Source: Pseudaestuariivita atlantica
GTDB taxonomy: Bacteria; Pseudomonadota; Alphaproteobacteria; Rhodobacterales; Rhodobacteraceae
Assembly (NCBI RefSeq): GCF_001205715.1
Contig: NZ_AQQZ01000006.1
Span: 186,001 to 250,000, forward strand
Direction: 5' to 3'
DNA: 64,000 bases
Below the pieces are notes generated by a model that worked only from the letters and a program-made list of their open reading frames with translations, did no database searches and was not told where the DNA came from. The first letter of the stretch is position 1. Each line of letters opens with the position of its first letter. Shown here piece after piece: positions 36,576 through 44,958 of this stretch. The position numbers were made by a program, and so were the translations under genes.

Positions 36576-37448
36576 TCAGCGCTGGCGGATCTTGGGGTTG
36601 AGCGCGTCGTTCAGCCCGTCCCCGATCAGCGAGATGCTGAGCACCGTGATGAAGATCGCCAGCCCCGGCAGCGTCACGGTATAGCTCGCATCAAGGATAT
36701 ACAGCCGGTTCGACCCGATGATCTGCCCCCAGCTGACGACATTGGGATCGGTGAGGCCAAGGAAGGATAGCCCCGCCTCGAACAGGATGGCGGACCCGAC
36801 CATCAGCGCCGATTGCACGATGATGGGCGGCGCGGCATTGGGCAGGATCACCCGGAAGATCAGGCGGAACTTGGTCGAGCCCACCGCGCGGGAGGCGAGC
36901 ACGAATTCCAGCTCTTTCAGGCGCAGGAACTCGGCCCGCGTGATCCGCGCCACCGCCGTCCAGCTGACCACCCCGATGGCCAGCGTGATCATCGGCAGGG
37001 AGGCTCCGAACAGCGCCACGATCACCATGGAAAACAGAAGCGTTGGCAGGACCTGGAAGAACTCGGTGAACCGCATCAGCACTTCCTCGACCAGCCCGCC
37101 GAAAAAGCCCGCGACCGCCCCGATGGTGATGCCGATCACGATGGACACGAGCGCCGCCGCACCACCGATCATCAGCGACACCCGCGCGCCGTTCAGCATC
37201 ATCGCCATCAGGTCGCGGCCAAGGTAATCGGTGCCCAGCAGGAACCCCTGCGCACCGGGCGGGGAGAACGGTGCCCAGACCATGTCGAACGGATCGGTGG
37301 GGTACAGGACCGGGCCAAGGATCGCGGCCAGCACGATCAGCGACAAGACGACCAGCCCGAACAGCGCCGCCCAGTTGCGGCGGAAGTTGACCCATGCCTC
37401 CACCATCGGGTGGCGCGATACAGGCCGTGGCGTGTCGGGCGTGTTCAT
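36576..37448 (-). CDS. Peptide/nickel-type ABC permease, DppC-like
   Basis: The 290-residue protein has the DppC layout with an N-terminal cytoplasmic segment, a first helix (about 32-55), the OppC_N motif FLLGTDYLGRDLMAMML and a five-helix permease core with an EAA loop (LASRAVGSTKFRLIFRVILP). It overlaps the DppB-like gene by four bases. No DppD/DppF ATPase follows; its stop lies convergent with, and 5 bases from, the phosphoribosyltransferase stop. Confidence 0.9.
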   Translation of the reverse strand: MNTPDTPRPVSRHPMVEAWVNFRRNWAALFGLVVLSLIVLAAILGPVLYPTDPFDMVWAPFSPPGAQGFLLGTDYLGRDLMAMMLNGARVSLMIGGAAALVSIVIGITIGAVAGFFGGLVEEVLMRFTEFFQVLPTLLFSMVIVALFGASLPMITLAIGVVSWTAVARITRAEFLRLKELEFVLASRAVGSTKFRLIFRVILPNAAPPIIVQSALMVGSAILFEAGLSFLGLTDPNVVSWGQIIGSNRLYILDASYTVTLPGLAIFITVLSISLIGDGLNDALNPKIRQR

Positions 37449-38461
37449 GCGCTGCGCCCCCGGATGCGCGGATCCATCATGCGCAGGACCTGGTCGGTCA
37501 GAAGGTTGCCCACGATCACCACGAGGGCCGAGAAGAACAAGATGCCGAGGATCGTGGGCGTGTCCCGCGCGATGATCGACTGGAAGGCCAGCGTGCCAAG
37601 CCCCGGCCAGCTGAACACCGCCTCGACCAGCACCGCGCCCGAGATCACGGCCGAGAATTGCAGGCCCGCCAGCGTCACCACCGGCGACATCGCGTTCGAC
37701 AGCGCGTGGCGATAGACGACGTGGCGCATCGGCAGGCCCTTGGCATGGGCGGTGCGCACGAAATCAGATTGCAGCACCTCCATCATCGTGGCGCGCGCCA
37801 GCCGCGAATAGAGCGCGATGAAGATCGAGGCGAGCGTGATCATCGGCAGCACGAGGTGCCGCGCGATATCCAGCGCCTGCACCCAGAACCCGCCTTCGAC
37901 GGTGACATCGCGCATCCCCGCCACCGGGAACCAGTGCAGGTTCAGCGAGAACGCGATCAAGAGCAGGATGCCCGTCCAGAAGACCGGCGCGGAATAGCCG
38001 AAGAGCGAGATGAAGGTGACAAGGTGGCTCAGCCAGCCCTGCGGCTTCTGCGCCGACATCGCGCCAAGGAACACGCCGAGGACCAGCGCGAAGATCTGCG
38101 CGGTGAAGACCAGCAGCAGCGTCGCCGGCAACCGTTCGAGGATCAGGTCGGTCACGGGCCGGTTGTAGAAATACGAGTACCCGAGGTCGAATTGCAGCAC
38201 CCCGCCGATATAGCGGCCAAGCTGCACGAGGAACGGCTGGTCGAGCCCGTATTCGGCCCGGATCTGCGCCAGCATCTCGGGGTCCGCCCCGCCCGCCGAT
38301 TGCGCGATGGTGTCGGCCACGTCGCCGGGCGCGAGGTGCATGAGCGAGAAGTTGAGGATCAGGACCGCGAGCAACAGCACGGCCGCGTAGAAGCTGCGGA
38401 TCAGAAGGTTTTGCAGAAGGGCCAAGGGATGTCCGGGGTGGTTGTGGGCTGCGGCGGGCAA
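37445..38461 (-). CDS. Peptide/nickel-type ABC permease, DppB-like
   Basis: The 338-residue protein has six predicted helices and DppB features: the N-terminal helix, APGDVADTIA, and the loop VRTAHAKGLPMRHVVYRHALSNA. The start is uncertain. The frame gives a TTG at 38461, 21 bases after the binding-protein stop, and another TTG at 38425 would begin MALLQNLLIRSFYAAV, a more typical N-terminus. It is the middle gene of a binding protein-DppB-DppC unit. Confidence 0.88.
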   Translation of the reverse strand: MPAAAHNHPGHPLALLQNLLIRSFYAAVLLLAVLILNFSLMHLAPGDVADTIAQSAGGADPEMLAQIRAEYGLDQPFLVQLGRYIGGVLQFDLGYSYFYNRPVTDLILERLPATLLLVFTAQIFALVLGVFLGAMSAQKPQGWLSHLVTFISLFGYSAPVFWTGILLLIAFSLNLHWFPVAGMRDVTVEGGFWVQALDIARHLVLPMITLASIFIALYSRLARATMMEVLQSDFVRTAHAKGLPMRHVVYRHALSNAMSPVVTLAGLQFSAVISGAVLVEAVFSWPGLGTLAFQSIIARDTPTILGILFFSALVVIVGNLLTDQVLRMMDPRIRGRSA

Positions 38462-38482
38462 CGACCCGCCGCAGCCAGTGGC

Positions 38483-40057
38483 TTATTCTTTGAGATAGGT
38501 CATGTCGATCGGCGTCGACGTGCCCCAGATGCCCAGCGGCGGGTTGCCCACCTTGTCGGAATAGACCGTGTGATAGGGCAGCGTGTTGGTGTGATAGACC
38601 GGCAGCTCGTCGGCGATGATCAACTGGAACTCCTTGTAAAGCTCCTTGCGCTTGGCCGGGTCGGTCTCCACCGCCGCCATCGCAAGCAACTCGTCGACGC
38701 GGGCGTTGGAATAGCCCTGGGTGTTCGACCAGACGCCCTTGCCGATATTGCTGGACACGTATGTCCGGTGCACGCCGATCACCGGGTCACCCCAGTTGAA
38801 CACCGTGTCCCAGCTCATGTCGAAATCCATCTCTCCCATGCGCTTGGCCCAGGTCGGGAAATCGGCCGAGGCGCGCACCTCGACATCGATGCCGACCTTC
38901 TTCAGCGCGGCCTTGACGTATTCCACCTGCGGTTTCACGCCCGGCCAGCCGAAATCGATGGTGAGCGAGAACCGGCTGTCGCCGTTCATCGGGAACCCGG
39001 CCTCGTCCAGCAGCGCCTTCGCCTTGTCGAGATCGAGATCATAGGTCGGCACATCGGGGTAATAGAACGGGCTGTCGGGGTGGATACCCGTGCGGCTGTC
39101 CGCCGCCGTGCCCTGCATCAGCGCGTTCTGGATGAATTTCTTGTCGACGGCATAGGCGATGGCCTGCCGCACGCGTTTGTCCTTCAGGGGGCCGCGTTGG
39201 GTGTTCATCGCCAGCCAGTCGAGCGGGCCGATGGCGCCGTAGCCTTCGGGCGTCACCGTGATGCCGTCCACGCCCTTCAGGCGATTGACCATCTGCGGCA
39301 CGGATTCAAACGCGCCCATGTGCAACTCGCCGTTCTCATACGCGATGGTGCGCGCCGACACGTCGGTGATGATGCGCAGCACGACGCGGTCGAGGTACGG
39401 ACGCCCCTCGATGAAGAAGTCGTCGAAGCGTTCGAGGATCACGTGCTCCCCGCTCTTGAACTCCACCAGCTTGAAGGGGCCCGAACCCACGACGTTTTCA
39501 TTGTTGCGCGGGTGGGACTTGACCTCTTCCACCGGCACGTCGCCATAGATGTGCTTGGGCAGGATCGACATCAGCTGCCCCGAAATCGCCAGCATCAGCG
39601 CCGGGTGCGGGCGCGACAGTTTCAGGATGGCGGTGTGCGCATCCGGCGTCTCTACGCTTTCGACCGGGGCGAACATCGTCTTGAACGGGTGGTTCGCCTT
39701 GATCACGTCGATCGAGAACGCGATGTCCTCGGACGTGATCGGCTGGCCGTCGTGGAACACGGCATCCTTGACGAGGTTGAGCGTGAAGCTCAGCCCGTCC
39801 TCGCTGATCTCCCAGCTTTCGGCGAGGTAGGGCTGCGGCGTCCAGTCCTCGTCATAGCGCAGCGGCGAGGCGAATAGCTGCGCCGCCGGATACCCCGTCA
39901 CGATCCCCGATTGCACCGCGCCGTTCAGCGTGCGCGGGTTCGAGCCCATCACCGATACAAGCGTGCCGCCACGCACCGGCTCTTCGGCCTGCGTGGCGCT
40001 TGCCACGAGCCCCGCCACCGCGGCGGAAGTCAGCAAGGTCCTCATGAAATGCTTCAT
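38483..40057 (-). CDS. Extracellular solute-binding protein family 5 (DppA/OppA-like)
   Basis: The 524-residue periplasmic protein has a signal peptide (cleavage near ATQAEEP, about 24) and the family 5 fold with PYLAESWEISEDGLSFTLNL and the DKRVRQAIAYAVD segment. Family members bind peptides, nickel, opines, glutathione or other small molecules. AGGGAGAAG lies just before the ATG at 40057. It leads the Dpp-type unit and is divergent from an amidohydrolase gene, which hints that the imported compound is an amide-type substrate of that enzyme. Confidence 0.9.
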   Translation of the reverse strand: MKHFMRTLLTSAAVAGLVASATQAEEPVRGGTLVSVMGSNPRTLNGAVQSGIVTGYPAAQLFASPLRYDEDWTPQPYLAESWEISEDGLSFTLNLVKDAVFHDGQPITSEDIAFSIDVIKANHPFKTMFAPVESVETPDAHTAILKLSRPHPALMLAISGQLMSILPKHIYGDVPVEEVKSHPRNNENVVGSGPFKLVEFKSGEHVILERFDDFFIEGRPYLDRVVLRIITDVSARTIAYENGELHMGAFESVPQMVNRLKGVDGITVTPEGYGAIGPLDWLAMNTQRGPLKDKRVRQAIAYAVDKKFIQNALMQGTAADSRTGIHPDSPFYYPDVPTYDLDLDKAKALLDEAGFPMNGDSRFSLTIDFGWPGVKPQVEYVKAALKKVGIDVEVRASADFPTWAKRMGEMDFDMSWDTVFNWGDPVIGVHRTYVSSNIGKGVWSNTQGYSNARVDELLAMAAVETDPAKRKELYKEFQLIIADELPVYHTNTLPYHTVYSDKVGNPPLGIWGTSTPIDMTYLKE

Positions 40058-40136
40058 CTGTCTTCTCCCTAATGTCGTTTTTTGGAGGGAGGCTAGACGA
40101 CATCCGCGCGATTACAAAAGTGATTTTCGCGACCGA

Positions 40137-40165
40137 TTGACAACCGGCACCCGGATTGCCTTCAC
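40137..40165 (+). promoter_or_regulatory. Possible promoter for the amidohydrolase-cobW unit
   Basis: A consensus TTGACA lies at 40137-40142, with a weak CTTCAC at the -10 place after 17 bases. The -35 match is good and the -10 is poor. It lies in the 139-base intergenic region between divergent genes. Confidence 0.3.
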
Positions 40166-40196
40166 TTCCCGCTGCAAACCGCGCCGCGAGGACCCC

Positions 40197-41840
40197 ATGC
40201 CAGATATCACGATCTATGCTGCCCGGAAGATCATCACGATGAACCCCGCGCAGCCCGTGGCGACGCATGTCGCGGTGCGCGACGGGCGCATCCTCGGCGC
40301 CGGATCGCTGGATGACCTGACCGGCTGGGGCGACCATACGGTTGACGACCGCTTCGCCGAAAAGGTGCTGATGCCCGGTTTCGTCGAAGGCCACGCCCAC
40401 GCGATGGAAGGCACGCTGTGGCGGAAGGTCTATTGCGGGTATTTCGACCGCACCGATCCCGCGGGGCGCACGTGGCCGGGCCTCACATCCGTCGACGCGG
40501 TTCTTGAACGGCTGGCCGAGGCCGAGGCGGCGCTGGACGATCCCAACGCGCCCTTGGGCGGGTTCCAGTTCGACCCGATTTACATGGACAACGCCACCGT
40601 CGACCGCACGCAGCTTGACGCGCTGTCCACGACCCGGCCCATCGGCATCCTGCATGCCTCGGGACATATCATGATCGTCAACTCCAGGGCGCTGGAGCTT
40701 GCGGGCCTCATGCGGACGGGCATCAACCACCCCGGCATACCGCTTGGCCCCGACGGGATGCCGACGGGCGTGCTGAAAGGCCCCGAGGTCTACATGCCCG
40801 TGGCACCGCATGTGGGGTTCAACCGTTCGGCCACCGATGCCGACGAACAGGGCCTGCGCGATTTCGCCCGGCTTTGCGTGCGCACCGGCACGACCACGAT
40901 CACCGACCTCGCCTCCCGCCTCGAACCCGACGCGGTGGAGATGATGCTGCGCGTCACCGGGGAGGCGCGCTTCCCCGCCCGCCTCGTCCCGCTCAAGTTC
41001 TTCATGGGCCACACGCCGCAGGACCTTGTCGACTACACCGTCAGCCTGCGCGACCGGTCGACCGACAAGCTACGGCTGGGCCGGATCAAGGTGATCGCCG
41101 ACGGCTCGATCCAGGGGTTCACCGCCCGGCTGCGCGCGCCCGGATACTACAACGGCGCACCGAACGGGCTGTGGTACATCGCGCCCGAGCAGCTGGCCGA
41201 CATCTATCGCCTCGCGCTGGAGCACGGCGTGCCGGTGCACACCCACACCAACGGGGACGAGGCGACCGACCTCGTTCTCGACACGCTGGGACCCGCGCTG
41301 ATGCAGCACCCCTCCCGCGACCACCGGTTCACGCTGCAGCACTGCCAGTTGGCCGATGCCGCGCAGTTCCGCCGGATCAAGGCGCTGGGGATGTGCGTGA
41401 ACCTGTTTGCCAACCACCATTTCTACTGGGGGGACGAGCATTACCGCCTGACCGTCGGCCCGGAACGCGCCACGCGCATGAATGCCTGCCGCACGGCGCT
41501 GGACACGGGCGTGCCCATGGCGATCCATTCCGACGCGCCGGTCACGCCGCTCGCGCCGCTGTTCACCGCCTGGGCCGCCGTCAACCGCATCACCGCCTCG
41601 GGCCGCGTTCAGGGCGCGCATGAGCGCATCAGCGTGGACGAGGCGCTTTACGCCATCACCCTCGGCGCGGCCTATACCCTGCACCTTGATGGCGAGGTCG
41701 GCTCGATCGAGGCGGGCAAGTCCGCCGATTTCGCCGTGCTCGACGCCGACCCGACCGACGTCGCGCCCGAAGACCTGAAGGACGTGCCCGTCTGGGGCAC
41801 GGTCATCGCGGGCCAGGTCCACGCGGCCGCCGACCAGTGA
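40197..41840 (+). CDS. YtcJ-like metal-dependent amidohydrolase
   Basis: The 547-residue enzyme is of the amidohydrolase superfamily (amidohydrolase 3/YtcJ type). Metal-site features include GFVEGHAHAMEG near 60-75, a central carboxylate/lysine region, HTHTNGDEAT near 345, LQHCQLAD, and the late aspartate in AIHSDAPVTPL. It hydrolyses an amide or ring C-N bond, and the substrate is unknown. The ATG at 40197 follows GAGG. Its stop overlaps the GTG of a CobW-type gene (GTGA), so a metal chaperone is made with it. It is divergent from the Dpp-type binding protein. Confidence 0.85.
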   Translation: MPDITIYAARKIITMNPAQPVATHVAVRDGRILGAGSLDDLTGWGDHTVDDRFAEKVLMPGFVEGHAHAMEGTLWRKVYCGYFDRTDPAGRTWPGLTSVDAVLERLAEAEAALDDPNAPLGGFQFDPIYMDNATVDRTQLDALSTTRPIGILHASGHIMIVNSRALELAGLMRTGINHPGIPLGPDGMPTGVLKGPEVYMPVAPHVGFNRSATDADEQGLRDFARLCVRTGTTTITDLASRLEPDAVEMMLRVTGEARFPARLVPLKFFMGHTPQDLVDYTVSLRDRSTDKLRLGRIKVIADGSIQGFTARLRAPGYYNGAPNGLWYIAPEQLADIYRLALEHGVPVHTHTNGDEATDLVLDTLGPALMQHPSRDHRFTLQHCQLADAAQFRRIKALGMCVNLFANHHFYWGDEHYRLTVGPERATRMNACRTALDTGVPMAIHSDAPVTPLAPLFTAWAAVNRITASGRVQGAHERISVDEALYAITLGAAYTLHLDGEVGSIEAGKSADFAVLDADPTDVAPEDLKDVPVWGTVIAGQVHAAADQ

Positions 41841-42760
41841 CCACGCCCGTCACCGTCATCGGCGGCTACCTTGGCGCGGGCAAGACGACGCTCATCAACC
41901 GGATGCTGCGTCATGCGGACGGCCAGCGCATCGCGGTTCTGGTCAACGAATTCGGCGCGCTGTCGATCGACGAGGACCTGATCCTCGCGCAGGACGGCGA
42001 CGTGATCTCGATCGCGGGCGGCTGCATCTGCTGCGCCTTCGGGGACAACCTGATGGGCGCGATCACCGACATGACGGCGCGCACCCCCCGCCCCGACCAC
42101 ATCGTGATCGAGGCGTCCGGCGTCGCCATCCCCGGCTCCATCGCGGCGACGCTGTCGCTGGTGGCGGGCGTGTCCTTTGCCGGCACGGTGGTTCTGGCCG
42201 ATGTCGAGACGGTCGAGGCGCGGGCGCGCGACAAGTACCTGTCCGACACGATCCTGCGCCAGCTGGACGGCGCGGACCTGGTGGTGCTGACCAAGACCGA
42301 CCTTGTGGACAGCGCCGACATAGCACGGGTCGAAGACTGGCTGAACGCCCTGCACGGTTCCGCCCGGATCCTGCACGCGCCGAACGGGACAGAGATCAAC
42401 GCCCTCCTGCTGGGCGTCATCGCCGATCCCGCCGTCGCGGATACCGGCCCGCCCCGCGACCACTCCGCCGCCTACGAAGCCCTCGCCTTCCAGCAGACCG
42501 CGCCCACCGAGGCCGCCATCCTCGCCGAACGCCTCGCGCACCCCGACCTCGGCCTCATCCGCGCCAAGGGCTTCGCACGGCAACCGGATGGCGACATGCG
42601 GGAAATCCAGATCGCGGGCGCGCGCTGGCAGGTCACCGCCGTCGCCCCGGACACGCCGGGCAACCTCGTCTGCATCGCCCTGCGCCCGTGGCCTGCGAAA
42701 GCGCGCTGTATCGAGATCATGGCCGGTCACGGCTATGCCCCGGTCGCGCAATCCCGATAA
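41837..42760 (+). CDS. CobW/COG0523-family GTPase metallochaperone
   Basis: The 307-residue G3E GTPase has Walker A GGYLGAGKTT (9-18), the metal motif GGCICC (61-66; CxCC type), the base-specificity motif LTKTD, and a C-terminal CobW_C domain. The family delivers metals such as zinc or cobalt to client enzymes. The GTG start overlaps the amidohydrolase stop by GTGA, making that metal-dependent enzyme the likely client. No metal-responsive site was recognised upstream. Confidence 0.88.
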   Translation: MTTPVTVIGGYLGAGKTTLINRMLRHADGQRIAVLVNEFGALSIDEDLILAQDGDVISIAGGCICCAFGDNLMGAITDMTARTPRPDHIVIEASGVAIPGSIAATLSLVAGVSFAGTVVLADVETVEARARDKYLSDTILRQLDGADLVVLTKTDLVDSADIARVEDWLNALHGSARILHAPNGTEINALLLGVIADPAVADTGPPRDHSAAYEALAFQQTAPTEAAILAERLAHPDLGLIRAKGFARQPDGDMREIQIAGARWQVTAVAPDTPGNLVCIALRPWPAKARCIEIMAGHGYAPVAQSR

Positions 42761-43093
42761 CGGATGATGTGAGGAAACGAGACCGGGACCGAACGGACGG
42801 TCGTGCTGGCCGACGAGACCGCGCCTGTTGCAAACCGGGACCTTTGGCTCATGGCCTGCGCTGATGCCATGTCGCGCGCGGTGTCCTTGGCGTCGTGGAT
42901 TGGTCAGCGTATTCTCTTGATGACGGTGCCTTTGTCGATTTCCGGGCTGGCATATGTGCCCTGGCATGTCCCGCTGCTATCCAAGACACCTCGTCCCCTG
43001 ATCGCGCGCATCGGTTGCAACTTGGGTCGCCGCCCGACCGGCCGTGGTTTTCGGTCCTTGCGGCGTCTTCAGGAAAATTTTTTCTGCCGCCCT

Positions 43094-43123
43094 CTTGAAG
43101 TTGCCAAAGCCGGAAACTTTCTA
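43094..43123 (+). promoter_or_regulatory. Sigma-32-like heat-shock promoter
   Basis: CTTGAA at 43094-43099 matches the heat-shock -35 consensus. After 17 bases comes CTTTCTA at 43117-43123, a partial match to the -10. It precedes three Hsp20 genes, which are classical heat-shock genes. The resulting leader would be about 210 bases. Confidence 0.5.
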
Positions 43124-43275
43124 GGATTCGAAACGCCCGTCTGGGGTTTCACGGATACGCAGAAAAGGTTCGGCTGAGACAGCGGACCGCCCCACGTTCG
43201 CCGGAACGGGAATGATGAGGCAACGCGACTGATACCCATCGCTGCTTTCTGCGGCGACCCTTTTCTCATGGCCGT

Positions 43276-43337
43276 CCTCCGTGGGCGTTTCGATCCGTCG
43301 TGACCACCGTCACGACCCCGATTGGAAGCGAAGGAGG
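43276..43337 (+). promoter_or_regulatory. Possible RNA thermometer masking the first Hsp20 ribosome site
   Basis: CCTCC at 43276-43280 can pair with the Shine-Dalgarno GGAGG at 43333-43337. Between them GTCGTGA (43297-43303) and TCACGAC (43310-43316) form a perfect 7-bp hairpin. Together they make a stacked structure that could hide the ribosome site at low temperature, as in ROSE-type leaders of rhizobial Hsp20 genes. It is found by eye only. Confidence 0.45.
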
Positions 43338-43343
43338 CGAGAC

Positions 43344-43772
43344 ATGTACTACCCAACCTACACACGTCGAAGCGATCCGTTCGCGCTCATGCGTTCCATG
43401 ATGCGCAGTATGGACGATGGCAACATGGCCCGCGGTACTCGGGCCACATTTCCTGCCGTGAACATCTGGCAGGGCGACGACGCGGTCGCAATCACTGCAG
43501 AACTGCCGGGTGTCGACGCTGCAGACATCGACATCTCGGTCAAGGACAACGTTCTGACCCTGTCCGGGGAACGCAAGATGCCGACCCTTCCCGAGGGCGC
43601 AAAATGGCATCGCAGCGAGCGCGGCTACGGCAAGTTCACCCGCTTCATCCAACTGCCGTTCGCGGCCACCGACGACAAGGTCGAGGCCCGGATGGCACAC
43701 GGTGTTCTGCGGGTCGTGATCGGTCGGCCCGAAGAGGACAAGCCGAAGAAGATCCAGATCAAGGCTGCATGA
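43344..43772 (+). CDS. Small heat-shock protein Hsp20 (first of three)
   Basis: The 142-residue protein has a short N-terminal arm (MYYPTYTRRSDPFALM) and an alpha-crystallin domain (about 35-135) with ITAELPGVDAADIDISV and GVLRVVIGRP. It is a holdase that binds unfolding proteins in the cytoplasm. The ATG at 43344 has GGAGG six bases upstream. It leads a run of Hsp20-Hsp20-Hsp20-CbpA-CbpM on the plus strand. Confidence 0.92.
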   Translation: MYYPTYTRRSDPFALMRSMMRSMDDGNMARGTRATFPAVNIWQGDDAVAITAELPGVDAADIDISVKDNVLTLSGERKMPTLPEGAKWHRSERGYGKFTRFIQLPFAATDDKVEARMAHGVLRVVIGRPEEDKPKKIQIKAA

Positions 43773-43787
43773 GAGGAGGAAAGGACA

Positions 43788-44186
43788 ATGTCCAAGGAAG
43801 TCACTCAAGCCACTGAAAAGACGCCGTCCGAAGCGCCGGAAACCACAAGCGGTGCCCGCATCTATCGCCCGCTCGCGGATATCATGGAGACCGACGACGG
43901 CGTGACGCTGATGCTCGAAATGCCGGGCGTCGCCGCCGAGGACGTGGATGTCACGCTGGAGAAACGCGTGCTCTCGATCCGCGGCAAGGTGCAACCGACC
44001 GCGCCCGAAACGCTGCAACTGGCCTATGCCGAATACGGCGAAGGCGATTTCGAACGCAGCTTCACCCTGTCGGACGATTTCGACCCCGACAAGATCGACG
44101 CATCGGTGGTCAACGGTGTGCTGACGCTGATGCTGCCTCGTGCATCCGAAGCGCAGCCCAAGAAGATCGCCGTGAAAAGCGCTTAA
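43788..44186 (+). CDS. Small heat-shock protein Hsp20 (second of three)
   Basis: The 132-residue protein has a polar N-terminal arm (about 1-25) and an alpha-crystallin domain with LMLEMPGVAAEDVDVTLE and GVLTLMLPRA. It differs clearly from its neighbours in the arm, so it may form mixed oligomers with them rather than being a recent duplicate. It lies 15 bases after the first copy, with an AGGAGG-type site in the gap. Confidence 0.92.
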   Translation: MSKEVTQATEKTPSEAPETTSGARIYRPLADIMETDDGVTLMLEMPGVAAEDVDVTLEKRVLSIRGKVQPTAPETLQLAYAEYGEGDFERSFTLSDDFDPDKIDASVVNGVLTLMLPRASEAQPKKIAVKSA

Positions 44187-44205
44187 CCACGGAAGGAGAA
44201 GACCT

Positions 44206-44697
44206 ATGCAAATCAGGGACCTTATCCCCTGGGCGCGCAAGGATCATGCGCCCGAACCGAAATCCGAAGACACCAACCCGATCGCCACGCTTCAGCATGA
44301 AATGAACCGGGTGTTCGATGGCTTTCGAAACCGCCTTGGGGACCTCGACTGGCCCTGGGGCAACGGCGAAGCCAAGTCGGACGTGGTCGAGACGAACGAC
44401 ACCGTCGAGGTTTCGATCGAATTGCCCGGCATGGACATGAAAGACATCGAGGTCTCGGTCACCAACGACATGCTGACCGTGAAGGGCGAGAAGAAGATCG
44501 AGCGGCAGGAGGAGAAGAAAGGCTATTACCTCTCCGAGCGCAGCTATGGCGCGATCTACCGCACGATCCCGCTGCCTCCGGGCGTGGATGGCGAAAAAGC
44601 CGACGCCAGCTTCAGGAACGGCGTGTTGACCATCAAGCTGCCGCAAACGGCTGAAGCCAAGGCCAAGGTCAAGCAGATCGAGGTCCGGGCGGCGTGA
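44206..44697 (+). CDS. Small heat-shock protein Hsp20 (third of three)
   Basis: The 163-residue protein has an N-terminal arm typical of bacterial class A Hsp20 (NPIATLQHEMNRVFDGF) and an alpha-crystallin domain with VSIELPGMDMKDIEVSV and GVLTIKLPQT. It follows the second copy by 19 bases. The longer arm and the charged RQEEKKGYYLSERSYG segment mark it as the archetypal member of the three. Confidence 0.93.
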   Translation: MQIRDLIPWARKDHAPEPKSEDTNPIATLQHEMNRVFDGFRNRLGDLDWPWGNGEAKSDVVETNDTVEVSIELPGMDMKDIEVSVTNDMLTVKGEKKIERQEEKKGYYLSERSYGAIYRTIPLPPGVDGEKADASFRNGVLTIKLPQTAEAKAKVKQIEVRAA

Positions 44698-44768
44698 ACC
44701 CGTGAACGCCCGGCGGCATGCCTGCCGCCGGGCAACCGCCAACCCCATGCAAAGGAAAGGAGACAGGA

Positions 44769-44903
44769 ATGACGCGTACATCACTTCTCGCCAGCACCGC
44801 TCTGGCCGCACGTGTAGCTCTGAGCTCCGTCTCTTGGGCACGGCTCGCACGTGTGAACGGGCGACCGGACTGCCCTGCAATGCCGGCCTGCGCACCGGTT
44901 TGA
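44769..44903 (+). pseudogene. Short signal-peptide-like ORF, probably a truncated gene
   Basis: A strong ribosome site (AAGGAAAGGAGACAGG) precedes an ATG that opens only 44 codons. The first residues, MTRTSLLASTALAARVAL, look like a signal peptide, and the rest is not protein-like. A frameshift or deletion in an exported-protein gene would explain the good start and the broken body. It lies in the 261-base gap between hsp20 and cbpA. It could instead be a small leader peptide. Confidence 0.4.
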
Positions 44904-44958
44904 AACAAGCCCAGAACGCCTTGACGCCCGTTGCGCCATTGGCGGTGGAGACAACGAG

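Larger units (their letters stand above)
42761..43343. other. 583-base intergenic stretch opening the stress island
   Basis: No convincing gene is present. A 124-codon open frame at 42803-43177 has no recognisable features and ordinary antisense-like composition. The right-hand part holds a sigma-32-like promoter and a foldable leader, listed separately. The left part (42761-43060) shows nothing I can name. Confidence 0.55.

Noticed and set aside
43123-43133. GGATTCGAA matching part of the tRNA-Ser T arm, as a possible left attachment site of the island
   Set aside because: Only nine bases are shared, the motif is common to many tRNA T loops, and it lies inside the promoter region of the Hsp20 genes.
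42803-43177. A 124-codon open frame upstream of the Hsp20 genes
   Set aside because: It has no ribosome site, no recognisable motif, and it overlaps the likely heat-shock promoter.
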